Counted from the stretch's first letter, positions 8,258 to 18,261 are shown. The stretch: DNA of 64,000 bases from Arthrobacter sp. B6 (GCF_001663775.1 NZ_KV467169.1:410713-474712), one strand, 5' to 3'. The notes: generated by a model from the sequence alone, not told the origin. Translations and numbers: made by a program.

Positions 8258-9118
8258 TCAGCCTCCGGCGGGCACGTTCTTGAAGGCGTCCGGGTAGTTG
8301 TCGAGGACGGTGATCCGGTTCAGCGGCCACGCGATGACAGCTGCCTTGCCCTCGATATCGGCCAGGTTGATGAAGCCGCCGTTGGCTTCCATGTGGGAGC
8401 GGGAATCAGCCGAGTGGTTGCGGTTGTCACCCATAACCCAGACCTTTCCCTCTGGTACAACGACATCAAAGGTCCGGATCTGCGGGACTTCGGCGCCGTT
8501 GACGTAGCCCTCATCGATCGGGGATCCGTTGATGGTCAGTTTACCGCCGGCGTCGCAGCAGATCACGTGGTCCCCGGGGAGGCCAATGACACGCTTGACG
8601 AGATGCTGCTGCGAGTTGTCCGGCAGCAGGCCCACGAACGTCAGGCCGTCCTGGACCCAGGTGAACGGACCTTCGGTCTTCTCAGGCGCGGCGGCCAGCC
8701 AGCCCTGGGTGTCCCGGAAGACCACCACATCGCCTCGTTCCAGCGCGAATGGTTCGGGTACCAGCAGGTTGACGAAGATGCGGTCGTTGACGTCGAGCGT
8801 GTTGACCATGGATTCCGATGGAATGTAGAACGCGCGGAACAGGAACGTTTTGATCAGGAATGACAGCACCACTGCGATCACCACCACCGTGGCGACTTCC
8901 TTCAACCACGCGAGAAGGGGACTCGGAGCGGAAGGCTCCGCCCGGGGAGCGGCAGAGTGCTTCCCGGCGGCCGGGCTGGCCGGTGCCCCTTCCCCGGCGG
9001 TGATCGGGGACTCCGGAGCGGCGGCAGCGGCGTCCGTTTCGGCAGCAGCGCGCGCGGCGGGGGCATGCGGTCCGCCGTCATGGCCAGGATCAGGGATCCG
9101 GGCGTGGTTCTCGGGCAT
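8258..9118 (-). CDS. lepB: Signal peptidase I (first of two tandem copies)
   Basis: A membrane Ser-Lys protease that removes signal peptides from Sec/Tat-exported proteins. The 286 residues comprise a long cytoplasmic Ala/Pro-rich tail (1-70), one membrane segment (about 73-95) and the extracytoplasmic catalytic domain with S103 in PSESM and K175 in HLVKRVIGLPGD, followed by GDNRNHSADSR. It starts one base after the upstream signal peptidase stops. The two copies differ clearly in N-terminal tail and loop lengths, so they are an old duplication and may have different substrates. That substrate split is inferred. Confidence 0.95.
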   Translation of the reverse strand: MPENHARIPDPGHDGGPHAPAARAAAETDAAAAAPESPITAGEGAPASPAAGKHSAAPRAEPSAPSPLLAWLKEVATVVVIAVVLSFLIKTFLFRAFYIPSESMVNTLDVNDRIFVNLLVPEPFALERGDVVVFRDTQGWLAAAPEKTEGPFTWVQDGLTFVGLLPDNSQQHLVKRVIGLPGDHVICCDAGGKLTINGSPIDEGYVNGAEVPQIRTFDVVVPEGKVWVMGDNRNHSADSRSHMEANGGFINLADIEGKAAVIAWPLNRITVLDNYPDAFKNVPAGG

Positions 9119-9796
9119 CTACTGTCCGTCCTCTGTTGTTGTTCCTGCCTGCTGCGGCCGTGATACTGAAGCAAATCTATCAAGCGGCCAGACAATCTGG
9201 ACCGGCCTGCCGATCACCCTGTCCAGCGGCACCATTCCACCGCCCGGTGCGCCGAGCAGGCTCCGGGAATCGGCGGACAGGGACCGGTGGTCCCCGAGCA
9301 GCCACAGCCGGCCGTCCGGCACGACTGCGGTAAATGGCTGCGTGCTGGCTGCATCCCCCGGGAAGACGTACGGCTCGTCCAGCGGCGCCCCGTTGACAGT
9401 GACCTTCCCGTCAGCGTCACAACAGACCACAGTGTCTCCGGGAAGGCCGATGACTCTCTTGACGTAGGTTGTGTCGCTCCCGGCCACCCCAAGCCATTGG
9501 GCGGCCGCCGCTGCGGTGTCGGCCAGCGGACCCTTTCCGCTGTTCAGCGGGGCGAAAGTGCCCCGTCCGTCAAAAACCACAATGTCGCCCCGGCGGACGG
9601 GGTCAGCGTTGAAGTCCGTCCTGGAGACCAGGATGCGGTCCCCGTCCTGCAGGAGCGGTTCCATGGATTCTGAGGGAATGTAGTAGACATCCAGCCACAG
9701 CGACCGGACGAGTCCGCTGATGCCGACAGCGAGTAAAAGTGCCAGGAACACAAAACGCCAGCCCATTCTCCTGGGCTGGCGTTTTGTCTGGTCCAT
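9119..9796 (-). CDS. lepB: Signal peptidase I (second tandem copy)
   Basis: A second type I signal peptidase of 225 residues with a short basic N-terminus, one membrane segment (about 13-33), S44 in IPSESMEP and K113 in YVKRVIGLPGD, and the conserved LLGDHRSLSADSR. Its ATG at 9796 is 84 bases after rplS, but a strong terminator-like palindrome (9751-9786) lies inside its first 16 codons. A start at M12 (9763) would put the gene start within the palindrome and removes most of the basic tail but keeps the membrane segment. No good ribosome site is seen for 9796; AGGAG lies only one base before M12. The start is therefore uncertain while the product is not. Confidence 0.92.
   Translation of the reverse strand: MDQTKRQPRRMGWRFVFLALLLAVGISGLVRSLWLDVYYIPSESMEPLLQDGDRILVSRTDFNADPVRRGDIVVFDGRGTFAPLNSGKGPLADTAAAAAQWLGVAGSDTTYVKRVIGLPGDTVVCCDADGKVTVNGAPLDEPYVFPGDAASTQPFTAVVPDGRLWLLGDHRSLSADSRSLLGAPGGGMVPLDRVIGRPVQIVWPLDRFASVSRPQQAGTTTEDGQ
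9751..9786. terminator. Terminator-type palindrome overlapping the 5' end of the second lepB
   Basis: Perfect 15-bp arms (9751-9765 and 9772-9786: caaaacgccagccca / tgggctggcgttttg) with a six-base loop, ending in TTTTG on both strands. It has the shape of an intrinsic terminator for rplS, which ends about 95 bases upstream in the direction of transcription, yet it lies within the lepB reading frame. Confidence 0.8.
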
Positions 9797-9880
9797 GAAT
9801 CCGTATCCTGGGGCGCTGTTGCGAATGGCTCCGGCGCTGGCCTGGTCCGGCTGTGGCCCTGCCTCGTAGGTCCGGGGGAC

Positions 9881-10240
9881 TTACTTGGCGGTGGTGAAGT
9901 CGCGCTTTTCCTTGATCTTCGCGGCCTTACCGCGCAGGGCGCGCATGTAGTACAGCTTGGCGCGACGGACGTCGCCCTTGCTGACGAGCTCGATCTTGTC
10001 GATGATCGGGGAGTGCACCGGGAAGGTACGCTCAACGCCGACGCCGAAGGAGACCTTGCGGACCGTGAAGGTTTCGCGGATGCCGTCGCCCTGGCGGCCA
10101 AGGACGAAGCCCTGGAATACCTGGATACGGGAGTTCTTGCCTTCGATGATGTTCACGTGCACCTTGAGGGTGTCACCCGCGCGGAAGGCAGGAACGTCGC
10201 TGCGCAGCGAGGCTGCATCTACGGAATCGAGAATATGCAT
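9881..10240 (-). CDS. rplS: 50S ribosomal protein L19
   Basis: L19 sits at the 30S-50S interface of the ribosome. The 119-residue protein starts MHILDSVDAASLRSDVP and has the family signatures GDTLKVHV and RIQVFQGFV..RQG, ending in a basic tail. ATG at 10240 is preceded by CAGGAG about 9 bases upstream; a start 12 codons earlier is not conserved in the family. It lies 251 bases after trmD, a wider gap than elsewhere in the cluster, so it may have its own promoter. The trmD-rplS-lepB order is standard. Confidence 0.97.
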   Translation of the reverse strand: MHILDSVDAASLRSDVPAFRAGDTLKVHVNIIEGKNSRIQVFQGFVLGRQGDGIRETFTVRKVSFGVGVERTFPVHSPIIDKIELVSKGDVRRAKLYYMRALRGKAAKIKEKRDFTTAK

Positions 10241-10491
10241 AATTCCACTCCTGGGTGAACGCCACAGGTCATTCACTTTGGGTCACGGCGGCCAAGCCCG
10301 GAGGCGCTTGCGCGATCCGGAAATTGCCGTCGAAAGTATTGTGGTCCGGTTCCGTCACTGATTGGCGGCACCGGGGTGTCCCGCTGTTGGTTGCGCTCCC
10401 CCTGTGGCAGGTGCGGACCCAGCAGACACAAGGACTAATTTTGCCACATCAGGACGCTTACAGCCAATCGGCGCCGGCAGAGTGCACCCAG

Positions 10492-11292
10492 TCAGTCAGG
10501 CGCGTCGGTGCGGGTCCGCAGCTGGCCGTCGACGACGTCGTACCCCAGTTCGGCGAGAGCGGTCCGGTCCGCACGGGGCAGCTTCCCCGCGTCGAACGTT
10601 TCGAGCAGATCCGGACGGCGTTCAGCCGTCCGCCGGAACTGCTCATGGCGGCGCCACTGCGCGATCTTCCCGTGGTTGCCGCTTAGCAGCACCGGCGGCA
10701 CCTCCCGGCCGCGCCAGACGGAGGGCTTCGTGTAGACCGGGTATTCAAGCAGCCCATCCGAGTGTGACTCCTCCACGAGGGAGTCGGGATTGCCAACAAC
10801 ACCGGGCAACAGCCGTCCGATGGCCTCCACCATGGCAAGCACGGCCACTTCGCCGCCGTTCAGGACGTAGTCACCCAGGCTCACGGGCCGCACGCTAAAG
10901 TGCTCCTCCGCCCATTCCAGGACGCGCTCATCAATGCCCTCGTAGCGTCCGCAGGCGAAAACGAGCTGCTCCTCCTCGGCCAGCTCGTAGGCCAGCGCCT
11001 GGCTAAAGCGCTCCCCCGCGGGCGACGGGACGATCAGCACGGGCCTGGCCGCTTTGCCTTCGCCGGCTGCGGCCACCGAGGCCAGGGCCTGCGCCCAGGG
11101 CTCAGCCTTCATCACCATGCCGGCGCCCCCGCCGTAGGGTGTGTCGTCCACGGAGCGGTGCTTGTCCGTGGTGAAGTCACGGAGGTCGTGTACGTTCAGG
11201 TGCAGCAGACCGTCCTGGCGGGCCTTGCCGATGAGGGACAGCTCCAGGGGCGCCAGGTATTCCGGGAAGATGCTGACGACGTCGATTCGCAT
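10492..11292 (-). CDS. trmD: tRNA (guanine-37-N1)-methyltransferase
   Basis: TrmD methylates G37 next to the anticodon, using SAM bound in a trefoil-knot (SPOUT) fold, and prevents frameshifting. The 266-residue protein starts MRIDVVSIFPEYLAPLELS and has the knot motifs FACGRYEGIDERV and SLGDYVLNGGEVA, plus the catalytic Asp region NPDSLVEESHSDGLLEYP. The rimM stop is directly followed by its start (TAG then ATG at 11292), so the two are translationally linked. The length is slightly over the usual 240-250 because of a C-terminal extension (about residues 240-266). Confidence 0.96.
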   Translation of the reverse strand: MRIDVVSIFPEYLAPLELSLIGKARQDGLLHLNVHDLRDFTTDKHRSVDDTPYGGGAGMVMKAEPWAQALASVAAAGEGKAARPVLIVPSPAGERFSQALAYELAEEEQLVFACGRYEGIDERVLEWAEEHFSVRPVSLGDYVLNGGEVAVLAMVEAIGRLLPGVVGNPDSLVEESHSDGLLEYPVYTKPSVWRGREVPPVLLSGNHGKIAQWRRHEQFRRTAERRPDLLETFDAGKLPRADRTALAELGYDVVDGQLRTRTDAPD

Positions 11293-11838
11293 CTAGGCGT
11301 TGTCCCCCGGCCCGGCCGCACCGGCGTCGTCGGCGTTGATGTCAAAAAGGCCATCGGGCGGAGTCAGCAGGACAAACCCTTGGGCGACGTTGACCTCGGG
11401 AACGATCTGCTCCACGAACGGGATCAGGATTTCCTTGCCGTCCGGGGCTTCGACCACCAGCAGGTCCTGGACGGGCATGGTGTGCAGGGCTGCGATCTTG
11501 CCCACCACCTGCGAGCCCACCCGGGCCTCCAGTCCAACCAGCTCGTGCTCGTACCAGCCTTCGTCGTCGTCCTCGTCCAGTTCCTCAGTTTCGATGAAGA
11601 GCTTCGCGCCGCGGAGCGTCTCAGCCTGGTTGCGGGTTTCGATTCCTTCGAAGGCAAGCAGGAGGATGTCCTTGTTCCAGCGCGCACTTTCAACAGTCAG
11701 GGGCCCGGCCGAGGCCGGCTCCACCACAAACTCGGTGCCCGGAACAAACCGGTCCGCCGGGGCGTCTGTCAGGACCTGCACCGTCACTTCCCCGCGGATT
11801 CCATGCGGTTTGCCGATTCGTGCCACCTGAAGCTGCAT
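11293..11838 (-). CDS. rimM: Ribosome maturation factor RimM
   Basis: RimM assists 30S head assembly by binding S19. The 181-residue protein has the N-terminal RimM domain (VARIGKPHGIRGEV at residues 5-18, FEGIETRNQAETLRGAKLFI) and the C-terminal PRC-barrel (about 95-170, with GWYEHELVG and ILIPFVEQIVPEVN). The ATG at 11838 has GAGGAA upstream and matches the family N-terminus; the frame extends 30 codons further with no conserved sequence. It is followed without gap by trmD. A hairpin in the khpA-rimM gap may tune its level relative to rpsP and khpA. Confidence 0.95.
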   Translation of the reverse strand: MQLQVARIGKPHGIRGEVTVQVLTDAPADRFVPGTEFVVEPASAGPLTVESARWNKDILLLAFEGIETRNQAETLRGAKLFIETEELDEDDDEGWYEHELVGLEARVGSQVVGKIAALHTMPVQDLLVVEAPDGKEILIPFVEQIVPEVNVAQGFVLLTPPDGLFDINADDAGAAGPGDNA

Positions 11839-11891
11839 CTGTTCCTCTGTTCGTGGTTGTGCTGGGGGTTGGGCGATGTGGTGAAAGCACT

Positions 11892-11922
11892 CCGGCCCCT
11901 CCACCGTTGGTGGAAGGGCCGG
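11892..11922 (-). terminator. Hairpin between khpA and rimM
   Basis: Arms of 14 bp with one mismatch (11892-11905, 11909-11922) and a three-base loop lie in the 110-base khpA-rimM gap. The following sequence on the minus strand (tgctttc) is only weakly T-rich. It could act as a partial terminator separating the ribosomal-protein part of the operon from rimM-trmD. Confidence 0.6.
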
Positions 11923-11948
11923 AAGCAAAACTGGTGTTGCCGAGCGCT

Positions 11949-12191
11949 TTAGCGGCGGCGGTCGGTATCGACGACGTCGACCCTGACCGGCTCGCCGTCA
12001 GCCAGTGCCGCCACAACGGTGCGCAGTGCGCGTGCCGTGCGGCCCTGGCGGCCGATCACCCGTCCGAGGTCGTCCTGATGAACGCGCACTTCGAGGGTGT
12101 CCCCGCGGCGGTTGTTCTTCGAGGTGACCTTGACGTCCTCCGGGGAATCAACGATTCCGCGGACCAGGTGTTCGAGCGCTTCAGCCAGCAA
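11949..12191 (-). CDS. khpA: KH-domain RNA-binding protein KhpA
   Basis: A small single-KH protein of 80 residues that binds RNA with its partner KhpB and affects cell-wall growth and small-RNA activity in Gram-positives. The GxxG loop is GRQGRTA (about 48-54) within DLGRVIGRQGRTARALRTVV. It lies one base after rpsP and before rimM, the standard position. It ends in a basic RRR tail. Its function in this genus is inferred from the family. Confidence 0.95.
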   Translation of the reverse strand: MLAEALEHLVRGIVDSPEDVKVTSKNNRRGDTLEVRVHQDDLGRVIGRQGRTARALRTVVAALADGEPVRVDVVDTDRRR

Positions 12192-12192
12192 T

Positions 12193-12606
12193 CTACTCAG
12201 CCTCGGTGGTCTCTGCTTCGGCTTCGGCCGGCGCGTCAGACTGCTTGGACTTCTTGGTGATCGCTTCCGGGATGATCACGGAACCCTTTTCCGGGGCAAC
12301 GAAGGCAGCCTTCGGAGCCTTGGTCTTCAGGGTGCCTTCCTGGCCCGGGAGGCCCTTGAACTTCTGCCAGTCACCGGTGATCTTGAGGATCGCGGCAACC
12401 TGCTCGGACGGCTGGGCGCCGACGGACAGCCAGTACTGGGCACGGTCGGAGTCAACCTCGATGTATGAGGGCTCTTCGGTGGGGTGGTACTTACCGATCT
12501 CTTCGATTGCACGGCCATCACGCTTGGTGCGTGAGTCTGCAACGACGATGCGGTAGTACGGTGCGCGCATCTTGCCAAAGCGCTTAAGGCGAATCTTTAC
12601 GGCCAC
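12193..12606 (-). CDS. rpsP: 30S ribosomal protein S16
   Basis: S16 is an early-binding 30S assembly protein. The 137-residue product starts VAVKIRLKRFGKMRAPYYRI from a GTG at 12606, with AGGAG about 12 bases upstream; the frame is open 38 codons further but those are not conserved. The conserved core covers about 80 residues; the C-terminus is an Ala/Glu/Lys-rich tail (SDAPAEAEAETTEAE) typical of high-GC actinobacteria. It heads the rpsP-khpA-rimM-trmD block. Confidence 0.96.
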   Translation of the reverse strand: MAVKIRLKRFGKMRAPYYRIVVADSRTKRDGRAIEEIGKYHPTEEPSYIEVDSDRAQYWLSVGAQPSEQVAAILKITGDWQKFKGLPGQEGTLKTKAPKAAFVAPEKGSVIIPEAITKKSKQSDAPAEAEAETTEAE

Positions 12607-12740
12607 TTTTGTGGTCACTCCTGTTTCAGAAAAGGGGGTGAACCCGGCGTTCTGCACCCGTGGGGCGGGCCATACTTGAGGGTTCGAAGGACAGGATCCA
12701 GACGCGGAGAGAGGGGCCACGCAGATCGAGTACCTGTTTA

Positions 12741-12749
12741 TTGTGCCAG
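12741..12749 (-). promoter_or_regulatory. Candidate extended -10 promoter for the rpsP operon
   Basis: On the minus strand TGGCACAAT is an extended -10 (TGn plus CACAAT), about 135 bases upstream of the rpsP start. No clear -35 was found. The region between it and rpsP contains no gene, so it would make a 5' leader of about 128 bases. This is a pattern match only. Confidence 0.35.
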
Positions 12750-12811
12750 ATCAGCGTCCGGATTTCGACTTGGGACGGTCCCTCCGGCCCGCGGCGGCGC
12801 AGCCACGTAGC

Positions 12812-13249
12812 TCAGGACGACCAGACGTACAGCCCCGTGCGGTCGGAATCGTCAATTCCGCTCGCCAGCTCCGCCAGCTGCTGCACGTATTTCCTGGCCT
12901 CGGCCGCGCCGAAGGGCATATCGTCCTGGGCAGCCCATTTTTCAGCGACGTCGTCCAGCACATCGCCGTCGCCCTCGGTCTCATAGCTGAGCAGCTCCGC
13001 GAGCGCACGGACCATCGCGGGTGGAACACCGAGCAGCGAATCGCTGGCCACGTCCACCATGGCCAGCTCGTAGTCCGCACCGCCGGCATGCACAGCTGCG
13101 CCGGCGAGGTCCCCGAGCTGTTCGATTTCGAAGTCGCTGATGCCGGGAATCCGAAGACCGGCAGTTGCGGGGGAACCGCCATCGTCCAGGATACCGGCAC
13201 GCTTAAGCGCGGCCTCGTGGGTTGAAACAAAGATTTCGGTGAAGCCCAT
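12812..13249 (-). CDS. Conserved hypothetical protein
   Basis: A 145-residue acidic cytoplasmic protein that I do not recognise. The start at 13249 (MGFTEIFVSTHEAALKRAG) has GAGG nine bases upstream; an ATG five codons earlier lacks a ribosome site. The C-terminal half is rich in Asp/Glu/Ala with an alternating helical look (VRALAELLSYETEGDGDVLDDVAEKW). There are no transmembrane segments, signal peptide or Cys clusters. Codon use and GC-rich third positions match the neighbours, which supports a real gene. It sits upstream of rpsP on the same strand, about 200 bases away, with no sign of being in that operon. Confidence 0.7.
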   Translation of the reverse strand: MGFTEIFVSTHEAALKRAGILDDGGSPATAGLRIPGISDFEIEQLGDLAGAAVHAGGADYELAMVDVASDSLLGVPPAMVRALAELLSYETEGDGDVLDDVAEKWAAQDDMPFGAAEARKYVQQLAELASGIDDSDRTGLYVWSS

Positions 13250-13366
13250 GGGAATCGCCCTCATTCCGTCGACGGTGCGGCCCTGGCAGGCAGCGGAACA
13301 GCTGCCCCGGCCGTTCGGAATCAGCCTAGTACACGGCCTGGCGCACTTGGGGCCGCCGCACCCGGC

Positions 13367-14242
13367 TTAGCGGGCGGCGACCCGGATGCGGTTGCGCCAG
13401 GGATCCTCGAAGCGCAGCTCCGCTCCGGTGTGGTGACTGGAGACTCCGGCGACTTTCAGCCGGTCGGCAAGCGCTCCGACGTCGTCACCGGAGGGCACTT
13501 CAATAAGCACCTCGCCCAGGCCGAGCGTATCCTGCCGGGGGCCGGCGCCCCGGCTGTTCCAGACATTCATGGCCATGTGGTGGTGGTAGCGCCCGGCCGA
13601 CACAAAAAGCGCCTGGCCGTGCCAGCCGGCGGTCTTCTCAAACCCCAGGATGCCGACGTAGAAATCCTGGGCGGTGTGGACATCGCCGACCTGGAGGTGG
13701 ACGTGCCCCACTCCCGCCGCCGTCCCGCGCTGACCCTCGACGGACTCCTGGGTGAGATGCTGATCCAGGTAGCGCTGGGGAGGCAGCGCCAGGCTGTCCA
13801 TGACAACTTCCGTCCCGTTCCAGGACCAGTTTTTGCGCGGCCGGTCCCAGTACAGCTCAATGCCGTTGCCTTCGGGATCATTGAAGTAGAAGGCTTCACT
13901 GACCAAGTGGTCCGCACTGCCGGTGAAGGCGCGTGGCTCATATTGCGCCGCGGTGGCTACGGTGGCCGCCAACGATGCCTGGTCTTCAAAGAGCAGGGCA
14001 GTATGGAACAGACCGGCTTCCCCCCTGCCCGGGAGGTTCAACCCGGGAGCGGCAGCCAAATGGACCAGCGGCCTTCCAAGCCGGCCCAGGTACAGGCCGC
14101 CGTCCTGTTCGGCCACGACGTCGAGCCCGAGCGCGCGCTGGTAGTAGTCGGTCATGAGCTTCATGTCGCCCACCTTCAGCATCACCGTGCCCATCGTGAG
14201 CTCGGCAGGTAGAAGGTCCTGGCTGATGGATTCTGCAGTCAT
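13367..14242 (-). CDS. Two-domain VOC family protein (CatE-like dioxygenase/glyoxalase fold)
   Basis: The 291-residue protein has two vicinal-oxygen-chelate halves: the first starts MGTVMLKVGDMKLMTDYYQRAL (split as MLKVGDMK and DYYQRALGLDV), the second VGHVHLQVGDVHTAQDFYVGILG (VGHVHLQVGD and FYVGILGF). Candidate metal ligands are H177/H179 region in the second half and E near GEVLIEVP. It resembles CatE-type catechol 2,3-dioxygenase relatives of Bacillus; the substrate cannot be told from sequence, and no aromatic-degradation genes are adjacent. Start ATG 14242. It stands alone, 107 bases from the amidohydrolase. Confidence 0.8.
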   Translation of the reverse strand: MTAESISQDLLPAELTMGTVMLKVGDMKLMTDYYQRALGLDVVAEQDGGLYLGRLGRPLVHLAAAPGLNLPGRGEAGLFHTALLFEDQASLAATVATAAQYEPRAFTGSADHLVSEAFYFNDPEGNGIELYWDRPRKNWSWNGTEVVMDSLALPPQRYLDQHLTQESVEGQRGTAAGVGHVHLQVGDVHTAQDFYVGILGFEKTAGWHGQALFVSAGRYHHHMAMNVWNSRGAGPRQDTLGLGEVLIEVPSGDDVGALADRLKVAGVSSHHTGAELRFEDPWRNRIRVAAR

Positions 14243-14349
14243 TGGAAAACTCCCGGTCCGGTGGCCGTCGGATTTCGTCGGCCTCTACTCCTCTAAATTA
14301 CTTGAAGCTTCAATTTATTCCCAGCGGTGCCGGATGTGATCTTCAGCCG

Positions 14350-15432
14350 TCAGCCGATCACTTCTCCCCGCAGCACAACGTCCTTGAGCGACACAATGGT
14401 GGAGGGCACGCTCCGAGGGTCCGCCCGGCACACCACCACGTCAGCGCTGGCGCCTTCGGACAGCCCCTCCGCCCCCAGCCACTCCCGCGCTCCCCAGCAG
14501 GCTGCGTCGAGCGCCGCCGCCGCTGGAAGGCCTGCCTGGTGCAGCGAGAGGATTTCATGCGCGATCCGTCCATGCCGGATGACGCTTCCCGCATCCGTCC
14601 CCGCGAAGATCCTTACGCCGGCCTCAAAAGCTTCCAGCACCCGTTCGGCCCTGCGCTCCCACAGCGCGCGCATGTGGGCGGCATAACGCGGGAATTTCGT
14701 TTCAGCCTGGCGGGCGATGCCGGGGAACGTGTCGATGTTGATGAGCGTCGGCACAATGGGAACACCCTGCCCGGCCAGCCGCGGAAGGTGCCGCGGCAGC
14801 AGCCCGGTGGCGTGCTCGATGCAGTCGATGCCGGCATCGAGCATCTGGTCCAGCGTGTCTTCACCAAAGCAGTGGGCGGTCACGCGTGCACCCTCGTCAT
14901 GCGCAGCGCGCACGGCGTCCAGGACGACGGCGTCGGGAAACGACGGCGCCAAATCACCGGCGTCCCGGTCGATCCAGTCCCCCACGAGTTTGACCCAGCC
15001 GTCGCCGGCCCGGGCCTGCTTCCGCACCGCCTCAACCAGTCCCCCAGGCTCCACCTCAACGGCGAAGTCCCGCAGATAGCGCCGGGAGCGGGCGATATGG
15101 CGCCCGGCGCGGATGAGCCTGGGCATGTCATCGCGCTGCTGCAGCCACCGGGTATCACTTACCGCGCCGGCGTCGCGGACCAGGAGGGTGCCGGCGTCGC
15201 GATCCGTACGGGCCTGTTCTTCAACCACGTCATCCGGCACGGCGCCGGCCGGTCCCAGGCCGATATGGCAGTGGGCATCGACGAACCCGGGCAGCACCCA
15301 GCCGTCAAGCACAACATCCGGCGCGGCGGCGGGACGGCGGAACGTGAGGCGGCCGCCGACCGACCACAGGCCCTGCCGTTCCTCATCCGGCCCGGTGAGC
15401 ACAGTTCCGGTGAATTCGATGATTCCGGCCAT
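14350..15432 (-). CDS. Amidohydrolase family protein (imidazolonepropionase-like)
   Basis: A 360-residue TIM-barrel metal-dependent hydrolase. The metal-site motifs are all present: DAHCHIG (HxH), TAHCFGE, IEHATGL and AGTDAGS, in the order expected of the imidazolonepropionase/isoaspartyl-dipeptidase-like group, plus a Lys in WVKLVGDWID that could be the carbamylated bridging residue. The substrate is unknown. It is transcribed divergently from thiC with about 80 bases of shared upstream DNA before the riboswitch. A similar amidohydrolase is often found between ffh and rpsP in actinobacteria, so it is likely vertically inherited. Confidence 0.82.
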   Translation of the reverse strand: MAGIIEFTGTVLTGPDEERQGLWSVGGRLTFRRPAAAPDVVLDGWVLPGFVDAHCHIGLGPAGAVPDDVVEEQARTDRDAGTLLVRDAGAVSDTRWLQQRDDMPRLIRAGRHIARSRRYLRDFAVEVEPGGLVEAVRKQARAGDGWVKLVGDWIDRDAGDLAPSFPDAVVLDAVRAAHDEGARVTAHCFGEDTLDQMLDAGIDCIEHATGLLPRHLPRLAGQGVPIVPTLINIDTFPGIARQAETKFPRYAAHMRALWERRAERVLEAFEAGVRIFAGTDAGSVIRHGRIAHEILSLHQAGLPAAAALDAACWGAREWLGAEGLSEGASADVVVCRADPRSVPSTIVSLKDVVLRGEVIG

Positions 15433-15495
15433 GGCACCAGCCTAATCCGCCTGACGCCTGCGACGTCACGGCCGGGACGGGCCCGCACTGACCTG

Positions 15496-15504
15496 TGGTA
15501 GCTT
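15496..15504 (+). promoter_or_regulatory. Candidate extended -10 promoter for thiC
   Basis: TGGTAGCTT fits an extended -10 (TGn followed by TAGCTT). A start seven bases after the -10 would be at about 15511, just where the TPP aptamer begins, which supports it. No good -35 is visible. Confidence 0.5.
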
Positions 15505-15512
15505 CGTCTAGA

Positions 15513-15600
15513 CCACACGGGGGCCCTTGCAGGGGCTGAGATCGGGCTGACGCAGCCTGCGACCGTTGAACCTGTCCGGGTAATGCCGGCGAAGGAAGTG
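15513..15600 (+). promoter_or_regulatory. TPP riboswitch (THI element) controlling thiC
   Basis: The aptamer landmarks are present in order: ACGGGGG (about 15516), CTGAGA at 15536-15541, ACCGTTGAACCTG at 15562-15574 and CGGGTAATGCCGGCG at 15577-15591. The Shine-Dalgarno-like AAGGAAG (about 15592-15598) lies at the 3' edge of the aptamer, 10-12 bases before the thiC start. TPP binding would therefore most simply block ribosome access; no separate terminator is seen between aptamer and start codon. Confidence 0.95.
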
Positions 15601-15608
15601 AGTATTCA

Positions 15609-17417
<1,809 letters not shown>

Positions 17418-17429
17418 CGGGCTGAGGCT

Positions 17430-17463
17430 CCGTCCGGCCGGCATTTGGGGGCTGGCCGGACGG
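17430..17463. terminator. Terminator between thiC and the alpha/beta hydrolase
   Basis: Perfect 10-bp arms ccgtccggcc (17430-17439) and ggccggacgg (17454-17463) with a 14-base loop lie 13 bases after the thiC stop, between convergent genes. There is no T-run, as is common in high-GC actinobacteria. Confidence 0.75.
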
Positions 17464-17487
17464 ACGCACCTCAACAAAGTACGTGGG

Positions 17488-18219
17488 TCAGGACGCCCTG
17501 AGCTGCCGCCGGCTGATGTCGGCTATGAATGAGCGGATGTAGCGGTCGCCTTCGGGGGAATCCTGGGGGCGGTGGCCTCCCGCGGCGTGGCGGTGCAGGG
17601 CGCCTGTTTCCCTGAGGTAGCCGGCGATCTCTTCGTAGAGGGGTTCCCAACCGCCTGTCAGGACCAGGGTGGGGACACCGGGAACGATCTGCAGCGGCGC
17701 CTCCCAGGGGGGAGCCTGAAGCCGGAGCCGCCGCGCGGCCCGTTTTTCCTCCTGTGTGGCCGGCTCCTGGAGGTCCGCCGCGTAGACGCGGCGGACGAAC
17801 TCCCGCTGGAAATCCTCGTCACCGAGTTGGTGGCGGACATCAAAGAGCGGCAGCATCAGTTCCCGGTGCGCCGCCGTCGCCGGCAGTTCCGCGGTCAGCG
17901 ACAGGCAGGCCGGCTCCACGAGTGTCAGCGAATACACCAGGTCGGGGCGTTCGACGGCGGCCATCATTGCCGAGATCGCCCCCTGCGAATGCGCCACAAC
18001 GTGGCCACCCGCGGCGCCCCGGCCGTCGTCGGCAAGGGACCTCAGGACGATGGCGGTGTCCTCGGCGAAGGACGATTCCACCGGTTCAGCAACGGGATCG
18101 AATCCGTGCCGCCGAAGGAACAGGGCGTCGTAGCTCAGTGCCATGCCGTGCTGCCGGGGCCAGGCCGCCGCGCCGAAGCTTCCGGCGCCGTGCACGAACA
18201 CTACCCGTTGCTTGAACAT
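17488..18219 (-). CDS. Alpha/beta hydrolase
   Basis: A 243-residue single-domain alpha/beta hydrolase with no signal peptide. The oxyanion region is FVHGAGSFGAAAW (residues 8-20), the nucleophile elbow AHSQGA (Ser near 79) and the catalytic His lies in GGHRPQDSPEGD near the C-terminus. The acid is probably in PTLVLTGGWEPLY. The substrate cannot be told; the group includes esterases and lipase-like enzymes. It lies 116 bases upstream of nothing coding on its strand except ffh at the other side of an inverted repeat, and is probably a single-gene unit. Confidence 0.78.
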   Translation of the reverse strand: MFKQRVVFVHGAGSFGAAAWPRQHGMALSYDALFLRRHGFDPVAEPVESSFAEDTAIVLRSLADDGRGAAGGHVVAHSQGAISAMMAAVERPDLVYSLTLVEPACLSLTAELPATAAHRELMLPLFDVRHQLGDEDFQREFVRRVYAADLQEPATQEEKRAARRLRLQAPPWEAPLQIVPGVPTLVLTGGWEPLYEEIAGYLRETGALHRHAAGGHRPQDSPEGDRYIRSFIADISRRQLRAS

Positions 18220-18261
18220 GACCCAACCCTATTCCACGGCCCCGACATCAAGCTGGACTGA

